NCBI GenBank assembly: GCA_021796315.1
Contig: JAJYOH010000154.1
Span: 1-10,837 of the forward strand
Direction: 5' to 3'
Length of the DNA: 10,837 nucleotides
From: Chloroflexota bacterium
GTDB lineage: Bacteria; Chloroflexota; Anaerolineae; Anaerolineales; Villigracilaceae
Shown: piece after piece, positions 1-7,240 of the stretch
Numbering within the stretch: position 1 is the stretch's first letter
Layout: each line of letters starts with the position of its first letter
Program-made: the position numbers and the translations under genes
Notes under the pieces: model-generated
What the model saw: only the letters and a program-made list of their open reading frames with translations
Database searches by the model: none
What the model was told of the DNA's origin: nothing

Positions 1-25
1 ACACGCGAACTTTTTGATTTGACAT
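1..25 (-). CDS. 5' end of an unidentified gene (partial)
   Basis: Only the first eight codons are inside the window: an ATG at 25-23 followed by an open frame reading MSNQKVRV up to the edge. The start is supported by a perfect GGAGG Shine-Dalgarno sequence (31-35 on the plus strand as CCTCC) with a five-base spacer. It lies 106 bases downstream of the 44-residue membrane protein gene and on the same strand, so it may continue the operon or have its own promoter. Nothing about its function can be said from eight residues. Confidence 0.6.
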
Positions 26-30
26 TTAAT

Positions 31-35
31 CCTCC
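31..35 (-). promoter_or_regulatory. Ribosome binding site GGAGG for the partial gene
   Basis: Read on the minus strand the sequence is GGAGG, five bases, then ATG. This near-ideal site is the main reason to call a gene start at base 25. Confidence 0.6.
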
Positions 36-131
36 ATGTTATCAAGTCCTCAGAGTTTAAACTTCATCTGGGGAGTGTTTGTCTCCGCCACTTGGGGGAG
101 GAGGCTGAATTGTTAGTGACGAGCAGCAAGA

Positions 132-266
132 TCAGGTGTGATGAATAATCTGGATATAGATGCTGTAGCTGATGATGCTTAGCAAGACGGCAATGACACA
201 TATCATCCAGACCTTGTCCCAGAATGCTTTGTGATCAATTTTGGTGCGATGACTTGATTTGGACAT
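132..266 (-). CDS. Small single-span membrane protein, 44 aa, function unknown
   Basis: I do not recognise this protein. It has a short basic, His-containing N-terminus (MSKSSHRTKIDHK), then one hydrophobic segment at about residues 18-40 (WDKVWMICVIAVLLS onward), ending IIHHT. The positive residues before the span predict a cytoplasmic N-terminus. The frame is open further upstream, but that extension overlaps the rhodanese gene. The ATG at 266 is preferred because AAAGGA stands five bases upstream of it (272-277), inside the 14-base gap after the rhodanese stop. Its tight coupling to the rhodanese and CcdA genes suggests a small accessory subunit of that membrane redox module, but this is guilt by association only. 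Confidence 0.6.
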   Translation of the reverse strand: MSKSSHRTKIDHKAFWDKVWMICVIAVLLSIISYSIYIQIIHHT

Positions 267-280
267 GATGATCCTTTGAT

Positions 281-697
281 TCACTTTTTGATCTCGTACC
301 CGGCTTGTTCCCAGGCGACCATACCCCCGTCCAAATTCCACAAATTGGTGTAGCCCAATTTCACCAGCGCCTCGGCGGCAATGGCGCTCATACGCCCGCT
401 GCGGCAGTACAACACGATTTGGGCGTTTTTATCAGCGGGTAATTTCGCCAGATTTTGCTCAATCTGATCATAGGGGATGGACAGATCGGTGTTGGCGATG
501 TCTCCGGCAAAAGGGATGTGGACGTTGATGAAAACAAAATCCTTGTCCGCCAGCATGGTTTGGAGTTCAGTTGATGTGACATTGCGATAAAAGCCGCCTT
601 CCACTGAAACGACAGAACCAACAATTGTGTTGGTTGAGCTTTTGGATTGACAGGCACTTAAGGCAAATAAAAATAAAAGGGCCAAGAGATTTTTCAT
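281..697 (-). CDS. Rhodanese-like domain lipoprotein
   Basis: The 138-residue product begins with a lipoprotein signal: a hydrophobic stretch after MKN, then lipobox LSAC with Cys16 as the predicted lipidated residue. One rhodanese domain follows at about residues 42-137. It has the modified CH2A-like segment INVHIPFAGDI (57-67), the active-site loop CRSGRMS (98-104) with catalytic Cys98, and the typical C-terminal end NLDGGMVAWEQAGYEI (121-136). Rhodaneses carry a persulfide or other reactive group on this Cys; here it would act outside the membrane. The start at 697 is chosen because the upstream ATG (715) lies within the CcdA stop region and gives a poorer signal peptide; AGAGAG lies just upstream of ATG 697. 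It follows the CcdA-type gene by 10 bases, so CcdA may supply electrons to keep Cys98 reduced (inference). Confidence 0.88.
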   Translation of the reverse strand: MKNLLALLFLFALSACQSKSSTNTIVGSVVSVEGGFYRNVTSTELQTMLADKDFVFINVHIPFAGDIANTDLSIPYDQIEQNLAKLPADKNAQIVLYCRSGRMSAIAAEALVKLGYTNLWNLDGGMVAWEQAGYEIKK

Positions 698-707
698 AAT
701 TCTCTCT

Positions 708-1463
708 TTAAGCATCCCTGAGCGCGTGCCCGCTCAAATAGCCCAGGTAAGCCGGGACAAGCGGCAAAACACATGGCGAGAAAAAAGATAGTGTTCCGGC
801 GAGAATAGCCGTCAGATAAGATGGAACGCCGGTGCTGATGGAAAAAACATCGATGAACAATTTGTTTTTGAAGGCCCAAATGGAGATGAGCGACATCCAG
901 TTCGTCAACAGCAGCACGCCGATCGTGATAATCAGGATGCCACTGATGAGCTTAAACGTGGGGACATAACGCGTCATTTTGCGCACCCAGCCGGTCGCCC
1001 GGTTCAAGCCCAATGCCAGGATTAGAAAGGGAATACCCAGCCCCAGCGAGTAACCCGAGGAAAGCCACATGGCCTGTCCAACGGTTTGCTGGCTAATACC
1101 CAGTGTCAGAATAGCGCCCAGCGTAGCCCCGATGCATGGGCTCCAGCCCGCAGCAAAGAACAGCCCCATCAGGGCTGAGCTGGCAAAGGTTCCGGTTCTG
1201 CCGGTCAGGGTCGGACGGGTATCGGCGTAAAACCAAGGCAGGCGGATGATATCCAGGGTGGCGAGACCGAACATAATCACCACCACCCCGCCAAGCTGCC
1301 CAATGACGGTTTTGTACTGTCCGAAGAGTTGGCCCAGCACGGTGGCCGCGCCACCCCAACCGATGATGAACACGGCTGAAAAGCCAATCACAAAAACCAG
1401 GGCGTGCAAGAAAACGTGCATACGGTTAAAGGGTTCGTTGGATACCTGAACGGAAGTTTCCAT
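708..1463 (-). CDS. CcdA/DsbD-family thiol-disulfide transporter, apparently circularly permuted
   Basis: The family moves electrons from cytoplasmic thioredoxin across the membrane through two conserved Cys residues, serving cytochrome c maturation and other extracytoplasmic thiol proteins. The product is 251 residues with six predicted spans. Both family signatures are present but in reversed order: WSPCIG (second-half Cys, Cys110) comes first, and SPCVLPLVPAYLGYLSG (normally in the first span, Cys231) lies at the very C-terminus. The N-terminus (HVFLHALVFVIGFSAVF) matches the usual second span. The protein is therefore cut in the loop between usual spans 1 and 2, with span 1 moved to the end. 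The start is taken as ATG 1463; a TTG at 1466 directly before it is an alternative, and AGAGG upstream fits either. It begins 12 bases after the histidine kinase stop. Family assignment is firm; the permutation is read directly from motif order. Confidence 0.88.
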   Translation of the reverse strand: METSVQVSNEPFNRMHVFLHALVFVIGFSAVFIIGWGGAATVLGQLFGQYKTVIGQLGGVVVIMFGLATLDIIRLPWFYADTRPTLTGRTGTFASSALMGLFFAAGWSPCIGATLGAILTLGISQQTVGQAMWLSSGYSLGLGIPFLILALGLNRATGWVRKMTRYVPTFKLISGILIITIGVLLLTNWMSLISIWAFKNKLFIDVFSISTGVPSYLTAILAGTLSFFSPCVLPLVPAYLGYLSGHALRDA

Positions 1464-1475
1464 CAATAAAAGCCT

Positions 1476-3200
1476 CTACTTTTTTGAATTTTGTGGTTTT
1501 GTGGGCAGGCAAATGGATAATTGTGTGCCCTTACCAGGCGCTGACTTGATTTCAAACCCGGCGCGAATCAACTGCGCGCGCTCGTAAAGCCCAACCAGCC
1601 CAAAATGTCCGCCTGGTGCAAATCCCGTTGGGCTTTTGGGCACTTCAAAGCCCATGCCATTATCATTTACCCGGAGACTGACAGATTGGGCAGTAAATTC
1701 AATTTTCACCGAAGCCTGTGTCGCCTGAGCATGGCGGACAGCATTATTAAGCGCCTCCTGCACCATGCGGTACAACGCCAATTCCACTTCCGCAGCCAGC
1801 CGTCTTTCATGTCCTGTGGATTGAAAATCAACCCGCAGGCTGGAATTCTGCCCGGCTTCATTGGACAGCATTTCGAGCGCCGCCACCAACCCCAGGTCTT
1901 CGAGGTAGATTGGACGCAGCGCTCGAATGGTGCGGCGCAGGTTTTCGATGGTTTGCTCAGTAAGCTCTTCTAGCTCAACGAGCGGTTGCAGCGAAGTTTC
2001 TTTTGGTAACGCCCGGCGGGTCAACTGTGCCCGTTGCTTGAGCGCAATTAGCGCTTGAATCGTGTCATCGTGCAGCTCACGCGCCAGGCGCTGGCGTTCA
2101 TCCTCTTGCCCCTGTGTGATGGCGCCAATATAGGTGTGCAGGCTTTGCTGGGCAGCCTGTAACTGGCGTGCCATGTGCGCCAGTTCAGTCTGCAGGTGGC
2201 GGATTTCGGCAATCCCCTGCACCGGCTGCTCGATCTCCTTGAAATCGCCCCAGGCAAGTTTTTCGGCTTTGGCTTCCAATGCGCGCAGCGGTTTCACTAT
2301 TTGTTCCGCGCCGAACCACAGCGCCAACACGGCCAGCAGCAGAGCGGGAATGAGGATCATCGGTGTGATTTGCGAAGTTTGCAGGGTAGGGTTGGACACC
2401 GCCTCCCAGGATTCCTCGATGATAATCGCCCAGCCCGTTACGGGTATCGGGCTGTAGGCGAGAACGTGTTCATCGTTTCCAACCTGCACGTATGACGCGC
2501 CGCTTTTGCCATCCAGAGCCGCTATGATACCCACGTGTTGGGCAGGATTGCCCTCAATGGTGCTTGGCCCACTTCGATAAAAAATTTGAGATTGCGAATC
2601 AAAGACATACACCGCAGAATTTCCGGTTGCGGGAAAATCTTTTTCCAAGACAGATTTAAGGATATTGGCTGCAGAAAAAGCGCCGGCGGCCACGATACTT
2701 CCATTCGGCGCAGCAAAGGAGACCAGAACAATCGGCCTGCCATCCACGTTCAGGGTTTTTACGTTGCGAAGTCCCTGTGTTTTCAAGGGAGAAAGATCGA
2801 TCTGATCTCGGGCGTCATTCCAAAAGGTTACGTCTCCCGAATAAGCCAGCAGAGCACCATGCGAAAAAAAGGCTAGGCCAAAATCGAAATCATCCAGCAG
2901 GTAACTAGAACCGGCCAGAGCACGGGTGAGATTATCTTTGGAATAATCGGTTGGGAGCAGGACCAAGCCGCGCAGGCTGTCAGCCCGGTAATTAATCTCA
3001 GATTCAATGGCGCTCGCCGCAGCCCGAACAGCGCGCTCGTCGCGCTCTCCGACCATGCTGCGCATGGCGTTTTGATGAATGAAAAAACTGCCGAAACTGA
3101 TTACCACCAGGAGGAGAGTCAACGGTAAAACAATAGCTGCAATACCCTGAAGCGTGGAGCCGCGCCAGACTGCAAACAAGCGACTGAGAAGCTTATTCAA
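1476..3200 (-). CDS. Sensor histidine kinase, dCache sensor with HAMP and NarX/UhpB-type kinase core
   Basis: The 574-residue product has a first membrane span at about 19-41, an extracytoplasmic sensor region of about 240 residues that looks like a dCache domain (ending AYSPIPVTGWAIIIEESWE, 249-267), a second span at about 279-298, and a HAMP-like segment (300-350). The HisKA_3 phosphoacceptor region has the motif ERQRLARELHDD, with His377 the predicted phosphorylation site. The ATPase domain shows the N box EALNNAVRH (482-490), G1 VNDNGMGF (511-518) and G2 GHFGLVGLYERA (531-542). The partner response regulator gene ends 11 bases upstream. The start codon is TTG at 3200: no ATG is close, and AAAGG overlapping the regulator's stop codon is eight bases upstream, implying translational coupling. 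The ligand is unknown; the operon context hints at metal or redox stress. Confidence 0.93.
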   Translation of the reverse strand: MNKLLSRLFAVWRGSTLQGIAAIVLPLTLLLVVISFGSFFIHQNAMRSMVGERDERAVRAAASAIESEINYRADSLRGLVLLPTDYSKDNLTRALAGSSYLLDDFDFGLAFFSHGALLAYSGDVTFWNDARDQIDLSPLKTQGLRNVKTLNVDGRPIVLVSFAAPNGSIVAAGAFSAANILKSVLEKDFPATGNSAVYVFDSQSQIFYRSGPSTIEGNPAQHVGIIAALDGKSGASYVQVGNDEHVLAYSPIPVTGWAIIIEESWEAVSNPTLQTSQITPMILIPALLLAVLALWFGAEQIVKPLRALEAKAEKLAWGDFKEIEQPVQGIAEIRHLQTELAHMARQLQAAQQSLHTYIGAITQGQEDERQRLARELHDDTIQALIALKQRAQLTRRALPKETSLQPLVELEELTEQTIENLRRTIRALRPIYLEDLGLVAALEMLSNEAGQNSSLRVDFQSTGHERRLAAEVELALYRMVQEALNNAVRHAQATQASVKIEFTAQSVSLRVNDNGMGFEVPKSPTGFAPGGHFGLVGLYERAQLIRAGFEIKSAPGKGTQLSICLPTKPQNSKK

Positions 3201-3208
3201 GATAGCGG

Positions 3209-3213
3209 CCTTT
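3209..3213 (-). promoter_or_regulatory. Ribosome binding site that sets the kinase TTG start
   Basis: Read on the minus strand this is AAAGG, overlapping the TAA stop of the response regulator (GAATAAAGG). Eight bases follow before TTG at 3200. The overlap suggests that kinase translation is coupled to that of the regulator. Confidence 0.6.
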
Positions 3214-3877
3214 ATTCTTTTGGAGCTTCTGCCGAATTCTCGGAAACCCAGCCTAAAGCTACTGCGCGCATGACGGCTTCGGTGCGGCTGGTTGCTTGAA
3301 GTTTGTCAAAAATATGCGCCAGATGTCCCTGCACAGTGCGGTCACTGATGTTCAATTGGGTGGCAATTGCTTTGTTGGTAAAGCCTTTGGCTGTCAGTCG
3401 TAAGACATCCATTTCGCGATCTGTCAACTCCTGGTAATTTGATAAAGCCTGCTGGTCGAACAGGTGCGCCATCACTTTTTGAGTGATGGCCGCATCCAAC
3501 GCGGATTTCCCTGCAAAAACATCATGCACGGCCTGAATCAAATCCTCGGGGGAGGCGGTTTTGAGAATGTAACCATTGGCGCCCGCCTGGAGTACCCCCA
3601 TCACATAGGGGGTATCGTCGTAAGCGGTTAGAGTCAGCAAACCAATGCCCCGCAGATTGGCACGCACCCAGCGTGTGACTTCAATGCCGCTCATTTTTGG
3701 CATCTGGATATCCAGTACTGCAACATCAGGCAGATGCTTTTGAATGAGGTCTTTGGCTTCTTCACCGTCATTCGCCTCGGCGATGACTTCGATATCACCA
3801 GATTGTTCGAGGATGCTGCGAATACCGGTGCGCACAATTTTATGGTCATCGGCAAGTAGGACACGAATGGGAGCCAT
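3212..3877 (-). CDS. Response regulator, NarL/FixJ family (REC plus LuxR-type HTH)
   Basis: The 221-residue product has an N-terminal receiver domain with the acidic pair Asp10/Asp11 (LLADDHK), phosphoacceptor Asp56 (VAVLDIQMP), Thr84 (LTLTAYDD) and the conserved Lys106 (YILKTASPED). A LuxR-type helix-turn-helix follows at about 150-206 (LTDREMDVLRLTAKGFTNKAIA, then ISDRTVQGHLAHIFDKL). It is expected to bind DNA as a dimer when phosphorylated by the kinase encoded directly downstream. The start is well supported: AGGAG stands seven bases before ATG 3877. Candidate targets inside the window are the palindromes at 7284-7317 and the inverted repeats at 7370 and 8859, but no sequence evidence ties it to any of them. 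Confidence 0.95.
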   Translation of the reverse strand: MAPIRVLLADDHKIVRTGIRSILEQSGDIEVIAEANDGEEAKDLIQKHLPDVAVLDIQMPKMSGIEVTRWVRANLRGIGLLTLTAYDDTPYVMGVLQAGANGYILKTASPEDLIQAVHDVFAGKSALDAAITQKVMAHLFDQQALSNYQELTDREMDVLRLTAKGFTNKAIATQLNISDRTVQGHLAHIFDKLQATSRTEAVMRAVALGWVSENSAEAPKE

Positions 3878-3924
3878 GCTGTTTCTCCTAAAAAGTTTTT
3901 TTATAGCAGGCGAATGATAGCTTC

Positions 3925-4611
3925 TTAGCCTGGAAACGAATCATTCACATAAGGAAAGCCAAACCAGACGATACCCAATCCAAATGAAAGGCCTGTCAGC
4001 AGGCGCATGAGAGAATTGAATGAACCCCAAGCGTCACCGGCATAAAAGTTCGGGGGAAAAACGTGATTGGTCAAGATTGCCAACCACAGGTTTGTATCCC
4101 GGAACCCTTGCCCGATGCCCCAGAAATCGCTGATGAAATGGGAAGTGCCGTCCAATAGCATCGGGAGCAGGAACAACACCAAGCCCCAGAACGGGAGTGT
4201 TGGGAAACGACGGCGAAACGGATACCAGAGCAAGCCGAAGATCCAAATGCTGGTAAACATCGAAACCATGCGGTCCGACCAGGCCACCTTCCAGCCCATT
4301 TCAGGGTTGCCGATGAACTGACGCAAGATCAATGGGTTGTTGGTATTCTGCCAGGCCGCCTGGATTTCCGGCAGAGAGTACATTATTTTGGGTCCAAACA
4401 AAAAGTATGAACGTTCTGGCAGTTGATGGCACAGGAAAGAGTAAATAAAGTATATCGCCTTTCCGGCGCCGCTCCAACCGATTGCCATGAAGACCGGAGC
4501 CAGAAAAGGCAGGATGACATACAATCCGGCAACCACCCCAAAAAGGGTGAACCAAAGCGGGATTCGTCTAATTTTGGAAGAAGCAAGCTGGATACTTTGG
4601 ACAGTGTTCAT
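3925..4611 (-). CDS. DUF2085 family integral membrane protein
   Basis: The 228-residue protein has several hydrophobic segments (about 18-47, 51-61, 115-130, 140-155, 200-222). The signature CHQLPERSYFLFG (61-73) matches the conserved CHQxPxRS motif of DUF2085. The later MLLDGTSH (151-158) supplies a conserved acidic residue in a membrane helix. The molecular function of the family is not known to me. The start ATG lies five bases after the stop of the DUF3105 gene with no clear Shine-Dalgarno sequence, so translation is probably coupled. The Cys/His pair at the membrane face and the neighbouring copper-type proteins would fit a metal-related role, but this is speculative. Confidence 0.85.
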   Translation of the reverse strand: MNTVQSIQLASSKIRRIPLWFTLFGVVAGLYVILPFLAPVFMAIGWSGAGKAIYFIYSFLCHQLPERSYFLFGPKIMYSLPEIQAAWQNTNNPLILRQFIGNPEMGWKVAWSDRMVSMFTSIWIFGLLWYPFRRRFPTLPFWGLVLFLLPMLLDGTSHFISDFWGIGQGFRDTNLWLAILTNHVFPPNFYAGDAWGSFNSLMRLLTGLSFGLGIVWFGFPYVNDSFPG

Positions 4612-4616
4612 AATAG

Positions 4617-5207
4617 CTACTGCGCATCCGGTTCTGGCGCACGATTGAGGTTGCTATCGATGAAGGCGTTCGCCAACCCTGCATCAAACTGTTCAAAGCG
4701 CTGCAACCGCCCCCAGGAGGTTAAGACCAGGGGTACGTTAATCGATTCCCGCGGAACGGCGATCAGCTTGAAGTTATTTTTGGCGTTCATGACCGTTTTG
4801 ATTTGAGTTTTCAGGTCGTTGCAGGCGGTTTCATCCAGTTTGGCGCAGTTGTACCAAAAGATGACATAGCCATGTTCAAGGTTATGAACCAGATAACCCT
4901 CTATATCCCCTGGTTTTTGGGGGAGAGTAGAATCATCAAAAAAGCCCTTTTCAAATTCCTCGGCGTAATGACGACCGCCAGCCGGTGGGTCGGACGGATA
5001 GGTGAGGGGTGTGCCAATTTCAACATGAGTCACGTAATCTGCCGGAACCGCTACAGCTTCGCCGGTTTGTGGCTTGACTCCCTGCCAGATGACGACCCCT
5101 AGGATGCCCAGGATGATCAAGGCAGCGCCGCCGATTATGCCAAAATTGATCCATTTTTGGCGGCGCTGGCGAATGCGACTTTGCTCACGTTTTGAGGATG
5201 TTTTCAT
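4617..5207 (-). CDS. DUF3105 family membrane-anchored protein
   Basis: The 196-residue product has a strongly basic N-terminus (KREQSRIRQRRQK), one membrane span at about 20-42, and a globular domain exposed outside the cell. The domain carries the two DUF3105 signatures: PSDPPAGGRHY (71-81) and VHNLEHGYVIFWY (107-119), rich in invariant His. Cys121 and Cys129 follow and could form a disulfide. I know of no established function; the conserved His residues suggest metal binding or catalysis (inference). GGAG stands six bases before the ATG at 5207. It sits 54 bases after the YtkA-like gene and 5 bases before the DUF2085 gene. Confidence 0.88.
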   Translation of the reverse strand: MKTSSKREQSRIRQRRQKWINFGIIGGAALIILGILGVVIWQGVKPQTGEAVAVPADYVTHVEIGTPLTYPSDPPAGGRHYAEEFEKGFFDDSTLPQKPGDIEGYLVHNLEHGYVIFWYNCAKLDETACNDLKTQIKTVMNAKNNFKLIAVPRESINVPLVLTSWGRLQRFEQFDAGLANAFIDSNLNRAPEPDAQ

Positions 5208-5261
5208 GGGTTGCTCCGAAGGATCACAGGGTGGCAGATAAAACTTCCCACTCTGTAAAAA

Positions 5262-5651
5262 TTACTTAATTTCGAGTGGAAGTTCCTGCTTCACGTCCAA
5301 TCCATCTTTGCGGACGTAGATGGTGATTTTCCAGTTCCCACTATCGCTGAAATTGGCTTTGATGGCGTATTTGCCGCCGCCCTGTTCGGTAGCCAACCCG
5401 TTCATGCCCATGCCGCTCATCGCTGGGTGTTCAGCACTGACATCTATCTTCGCGCCTTCAAGGGGAGCGCCACTTTGGTCGGTAATTGTGAAGGTCAGTT
5501 GAATATCGCCAACCACGGCGGGGTTGGGATTGGTCTCCATTTTGATCGTTGCCTGGGGAGCGGCTGCGGTGGCCGGGGCAGCGCCTCCGCCACAGGCAAC
5601 GAGCACCAGCGCCAGGGTCAGGAACAGGGTGGGAAGTAAAAGCTTTTTCAT
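5262..5651 (-). CDS. YtkA-like lipoprotein with Met/His cluster
   Basis: The 129-residue product has a lipoprotein signal with lipobox LVAC (Cys20) and a GGGAAPATAAA linker. An immunoglobulin-like beta domain follows (about 34-128) with the layout of YtkA-like/FixH-like domains: NPNPAVVGDIQLTFTITDQSGAPLEGAKI, then the cluster HPAMSGMGM (75-83), then GKYAIKANFSDSGNWKITIYV. Met/His clusters of this kind are typical of extracytoplasmic copper-binding proteins, so copper binding at the outer face is likely but not proven. The start is well supported by AAGGAG nine bases upstream. It follows the multicopper oxidase by 24 bases, which strengthens the copper link. Confidence 0.85.
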   Translation of the reverse strand: MKKLLLPTLFLTLALVLVACGGGAAPATAAAPQATIKMETNPNPAVVGDIQLTFTITDQSGAPLEGAKIDVSAEHPAMSGMGMNGLATEQGGGKYAIKANFSDSGNWKITIYVRKDGLDVKQELPLEIK

Positions 5652-5675
5652 GAAAATATTCTCCTTGGATTGGTT

Positions 5676-6794
5676 TTATTCGGTGACATTGATGACCAGC
5701 ATTAAGCCGCCTGGTTCAACATTATCATTGGTGGTATGGTGCAGGATATGGCAGTGCAGCATCCATTTTCCTGGCTCAGTGGGGACAAATTCGATATCGT
5801 AGCGCTCGCCTGGCGCAACGCTGATCGTATCCTTGGTCAATTGCGCCGCTTCAGGGACGGGATGCCCATCGGTGGCAATCACCTTGAAGGAAAAGCCGTG
5901 CAGGTGCATCGGGTGGATGAACTGTCCAATCCCAATTAGCCGCAAACGCACCACCTCGCCCTTTTTGACGTTGATCGTTTCCGTGGATGGGAAAGCCTTG
6001 CCATTGATCGTGAAATAGTTCGGTTCCGAACCGCTCATCGGCATGGCGGCATACGTTGTGCCATTACGCACCAGCCATTCTGAAATCATCAGGATCTTGT
6101 CCACCGCTGGGGGATTGGCTTCCGGCTCTTTGGGGTTGATAATGAAAGGCGCATACAACCCTGCGCCAACCTGAATATCACCGTCATAATGAGAATGATA
6201 CATAAACGTGCCCGCCGGTTTGGCGGTAAATTCATATGTGAAGGTTTCTCTAGGTTGGATGGGGTCTTGCGTCACACCCGGAACGCCATCCATCGCATTG
6301 GGCACTTCGACGCCATGCCAGTGGATGGTTGTCGGTTCCGGGAGTTCATTCTTGACGATGACCCGAACCCGGTCGCCCTCGGTGACATGGATCAGCGGCC
6401 CGGGGACGGTGCCGTTATAGGTGTAAGCCGTGGCTTCCACCCCGTCAGTTAATCTCCATTTAACGGCTTTGGCCGTCAGCTCAAAGACTTTGACGCCCTC
6501 TTCCAAACGAAAATCCAGCGGTTGACCGCCCTGGTCCGCGCTGGCAGGTTCAACATTGGGAGCGGTAATCGGTTCCATCATGTGCGCCGCCGCTGGATTG
6601 GAAGCCGTCATCGCGCCGGGTGTGGCGGTTCCATCCATCATTCCGCCATTACCAGTTTGGGTATTCATTGGCATGTTGTCACTGCTTGCAGCAGGAGTCT
6701 GCGGCATACCTGCATTGTTTGTTGTCGGCGCTGCGGGCGCACAGGCGGCCAAGACCAATGCCAGAGAAACCAGTAAGAAGACAACTTTTTTCAT
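5676..6794 (-). CDS. Two-domain multicopper oxidase lipoprotein
   Basis: The 372-residue product has a lipoprotein signal (lipobox LAAC, Cys18), a long Met-rich, low-complexity linker (about 24-75, with Met30, 41, 43, 52, 53, 62, 72, 73) and two cupredoxin domains. All four copper-ligand motifs are visible: TIHWHG (156-161), YHSH (199-202), HPMHLHG (294-300) and HCHILHH (347-353). Cys348 is the type 1 ligand, and a Met is available in GGLM (362-365). The only type 1 Cys is in domain 2, the arrangement of type-B two-domain oxidases, which are trimers. Such enzymes oxidise phenols, Cu(I) or other metals using O2; the Met-rich linker favours Cu(I) oxidation (inference). A GAGAGG sequence lies about 11 bases upstream of the ATG. 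It follows the CPCPHHG gene by 55 bases. Confidence 0.93.
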   Translation of the reverse strand: MKKVVFLLVSLALVLAACAPAAPTTNNAGMPQTPAASSDNMPMNTQTGNGGMMDGTATPGAMTASNPAAAHMMEPITAPNVEPASADQGGQPLDFRLEEGVKVFELTAKAVKWRLTDGVEATAYTYNGTVPGPLIHVTEGDRVRVIVKNELPEPTTIHWHGVEVPNAMDGVPGVTQDPIQPRETFTYEFTAKPAGTFMYHSHYDGDIQVGAGLYAPFIINPKEPEANPPAVDKILMISEWLVRNGTTYAAMPMSGSEPNYFTINGKAFPSTETINVKKGEVVRLRLIGIGQFIHPMHLHGFSFKVIATDGHPVPEAAQLTKDTISVAPGERYDIEFVPTEPGKWMLHCHILHHTTNDNVEPGGLMLVINVTE

Positions 6795-6849
6795 TTTGGA
6801 AACAACCTCTCTCAGTTTTTGGTTTTTTATTCTCGAACATTACAGTGAA

Positions 6850-7206
6850 TTACGCTTTTGTATCCATTTCCAGATTCAATGCTGCTTGAATATTATGCTC
6901 CAGATTCTGACCAACGGGCTGTTGCGGCGTGTTAATCAGATAGAACCAGCTCGTTTCATCATTGCCGTGAATGACCATTGTCACAGGTGGCGAATCTCCC
7001 TGATAGACCAGCAATACCACCATCTGGCAATTGCACTGCTCAGTTCCATGATGTGGACAGGGGCAATCCAGATGCGCCAAACGGGCAGCCTGTAAATCAA
7101 AAGTTCTCATTGTCTGTAACCCGGCTTGCTCCAACTTGCGAGCAGCCCAAGTAATAGCCTCGTCACAAGGCTTGTGCAAAATCACAAAAGGGGAAGTGGT
7201 TGGCAT
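6850..7206 (-). CDS. Small Cys/His-rich protein of unknown function, first gene of the minus-strand cluster
   Basis: I do not recognise a named family. The 118-residue product has no signal peptide or membrane span, so it is probably cytoplasmic. Residues 7-44 (FVILHKPCDEAITWAARKL, then GLQTMRTFDLQAARL) look like a beta-alpha-beta unit resembling the start of DUF302-type domains. Next comes a compact metal-site-like motif CPCPHHGTEQCNC (48-60) with four Cys and two His, then the beta strands MVVLLVY and VTMVIHG. The motif suggests zinc, copper or iron-sulfur binding. It is the promoter-proximal gene of a cluster that continues with a multicopper oxidase, so a copper chaperone or sensor role is possible but unproven. 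The start is supported by GGAG six bases before ATG 7206. Confidence 0.8.
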   Translation of the reverse strand: MPTTSPFVILHKPCDEAITWAARKLEQAGLQTMRTFDLQAARLAHLDCPCPHHGTEQCNCQMVVLLVYQGDSPPVTMVIHGNDETSWFYLINTPQQPVGQNLEHNIQAALNLEMDTKA

Positions 7207-7240
7207 CTGGCTCTCCGCTCAAAATACGAATATTACTACT

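Noticed and set aside
60..120. A possible hairpin around CTCCGCC/GGGGGAGGAG as a terminator after the small membrane protein gene.
   Set aside because: Only four consecutive pairs can be formed with a long loop and there is no T-run.
6556..7095. A 179-codon plus-strand frame crossing the end of the CPCPHHG gene and the start of the oxidase gene.
   Set aside because: It is antisense to two well-supported genes and reads through their intergenic gap; its composition mirrors the opposite strand.
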